This document shows, piece by piece, positions 29,013 through 64,000 of a stretch of 64,000 nucleotides of DNA. Every line of letters starts with the position of its first letter. Position 1 is the stretch's first letter. Position numbers and translations under genes: made by a program. Source of the DNA: Tubiluchus corallicola (lineage: Eukaryota > Priapulida > Priapulimorpha > Priapulimorphida > Tubiluchidae); assembly GCA_030141605.1 (NCBI GenBank), contig JAQGDQ010000141.1, positions 448,741 to 512,740 on the forward strand, written 5' to 3'. The notes below the pieces were generated by a model. The model saw only the letters and a list, made by a program, of their open reading frames with translations. It ran no database searches and was not told the DNA's origin.

Positions 29013-30039
29013 GTATCGCTGATGACTTATTTTGTTGCTAGGCGAAGTTATGCAGAATAAATATCTAGCCAATATGATTTAATTAATGTTTTATAACATA
29101 ACTTTATTAAATGAACTTATTTGCGTCAATTCTGTTACGCGAGTAACTCAGTAACACCAAATGTTACGCGAAGGAGTTCAATGTCCTTGTTATTTGAAAC
29201 GTCATAACAATTCCATACAAAGAATGGCCCACGTATGTTCGATTACAATATGACAGTTTTCATTTGTACTAGGCCTTTATAGAGCGTGGGCCCACATACA
29301 ATATTGGGTGTGTTCTGCAAGTACACATTTTATTGACAACTTGCCTGTTGTGCAGATAAGATAAAGCGTCTTTGCATATAAGATCACGATAATGACGTCT
29401 GCTCCTCAATTCTTGTGTACAAAGTCCGGTAGCTAATGCCGGAGCCTCTACACGCTGCATTGATTCTGCAGGTGAAGAACGTGTAGTGCTTGATGTGGTA
29501 GCTCATTTTGTTACTAATTAGATTGCAACATTAATACCAGTGTTGACTGCAGCGAAACTTCGTTAATAATCGTAACGTAAATGAGACAAGCGAGTGCTAA
29601 ATTTTGTTTTCGACATCATCAAACGATGATATTGAAAGTGTGATACTTTATGATTAATGATAACTTAGGTCATTTCGTTAAAACAAGTTTAACTATAAAT
29701 TTATAATAATATGAAATATTTTACTTTTGTGCAAATAGCTATCCTTTTTGAGTTGCACAAACAATGTTTAAAAACTTATAAGCTTTTCCAATTTTCTAAC
29801 TCTTTTAACGTCGTAGCCTAATGTGTCATAACGTGCATGATATGCTTTTAGTATAGAATTGTTCTTTTAAAGTTAACTAAGCTGTTTGTTTGTTGACTGT
29901 TTTCTTATCACTTTCACAATTACAGTTAGATCAATCTTATATCAGAAGCACCTGAACAGAAAAAAAAGCTTCTCGACGCAGTTTCAACGTTCCTGACAAA
30001 GCCTACGGCTTCACGGGCTTCACAGCTGTGATAATCATC

Positions 30040-63805
<33,766 letters not shown>

Positions 63806-64000
63806 GTAAGTATCCGAAAGTATAGTTCTCATTAGGAATCGAGGGAAGAAACAGATTTTTGAAAGTAACATTTTGCTTTTAATGACTGTTAATGTGAAAT
63901 GTGGTATAGGTCCGGATTTTAAATTTGTTCAAGATAAGTAAACAAAATGCTGATTTTTGTGTCATTACTTGTTTACATTTGTTGTTAATCCTTTCACTAC
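63806..64000 (+). other. Start of the next intron of the lectin-mosaic gene
   Basis: The GTAAGT donor at 63806 begins an intron that runs out of the window. Confidence 0.85.

Overview
The window is nuclear DNA of an invertebrate animal. It is AT-rich, with introns of about 0.4 to 5.5 kb, GT-AG splice sites, many short transposons and two multi-exon genes, both on the + strand. The phylum cannot be fixed from this sequence. Animal origin follows from a Piwi-clade Argonaute, an extracellular mosaic protein built from shuffled modules, and TTAGGG-type interstitial repeats.

Region 1 (961-17103) holds the 3' part of a Piwi gene. Ten coding exons can be joined in frame into about 514 C-terminal residues: the end of the PAZ-linker region, MID and PIWI, up to a Tyr-Tyr-Leu end and a TAG stop. 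Several sequence signatures fit the PIWIL2 (AGO3-type) branch. The 5'-phosphate pocket residues and all four catalytic residues (D, E, D, H) are present, so a working piRNA-guided slicer is expected. The N and PAZ exons lie upstream of the window. The introns are full of non-autonomous DNA transposons, and one holds a frame-preserving duplicate of the 3' half of the ninth exon seen here.

Region 2 (17104-30039) is about 13 kb between genes. It holds transposon copies, a decayed LINE, a candidate solo LTR, a GC-rich island, a 190-base polypyrimidine tract and a perfect 29-bp hairpin. No convincing gene was found in it.

Region 3 (30040-63805, running out of the window) is a second gene. A signal-peptide exon is followed by 21 exons that join in one frame to about 1046 residues: C-type lectin, LDL-receptor A, three CUB, four Sushi/CCP, two EGF-like, then two more Sushi domains. 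Nearly every module starts and ends in phase 1, the mark of exon shuffling. The product is a secreted or cell-surface adhesion or complement-like recognition protein whose C terminus (protease, membrane anchor or more modules) is not visible.

Mobile DNA explains most of the remaining structure. There are several MITE families flanked by TTAA, at least five hAT-type elements with 8-bp target duplications (one nested inside another), two Tigger/pogo-like elements, a family with TGCAGGTAG ends, LINE fragments of several kinds, a tRNA-derived SINE, and long microsatellites and palindromes. The piRNA-pathway gene is itself heavily invaded, but nothing in the sequence shows that the two genes work together.
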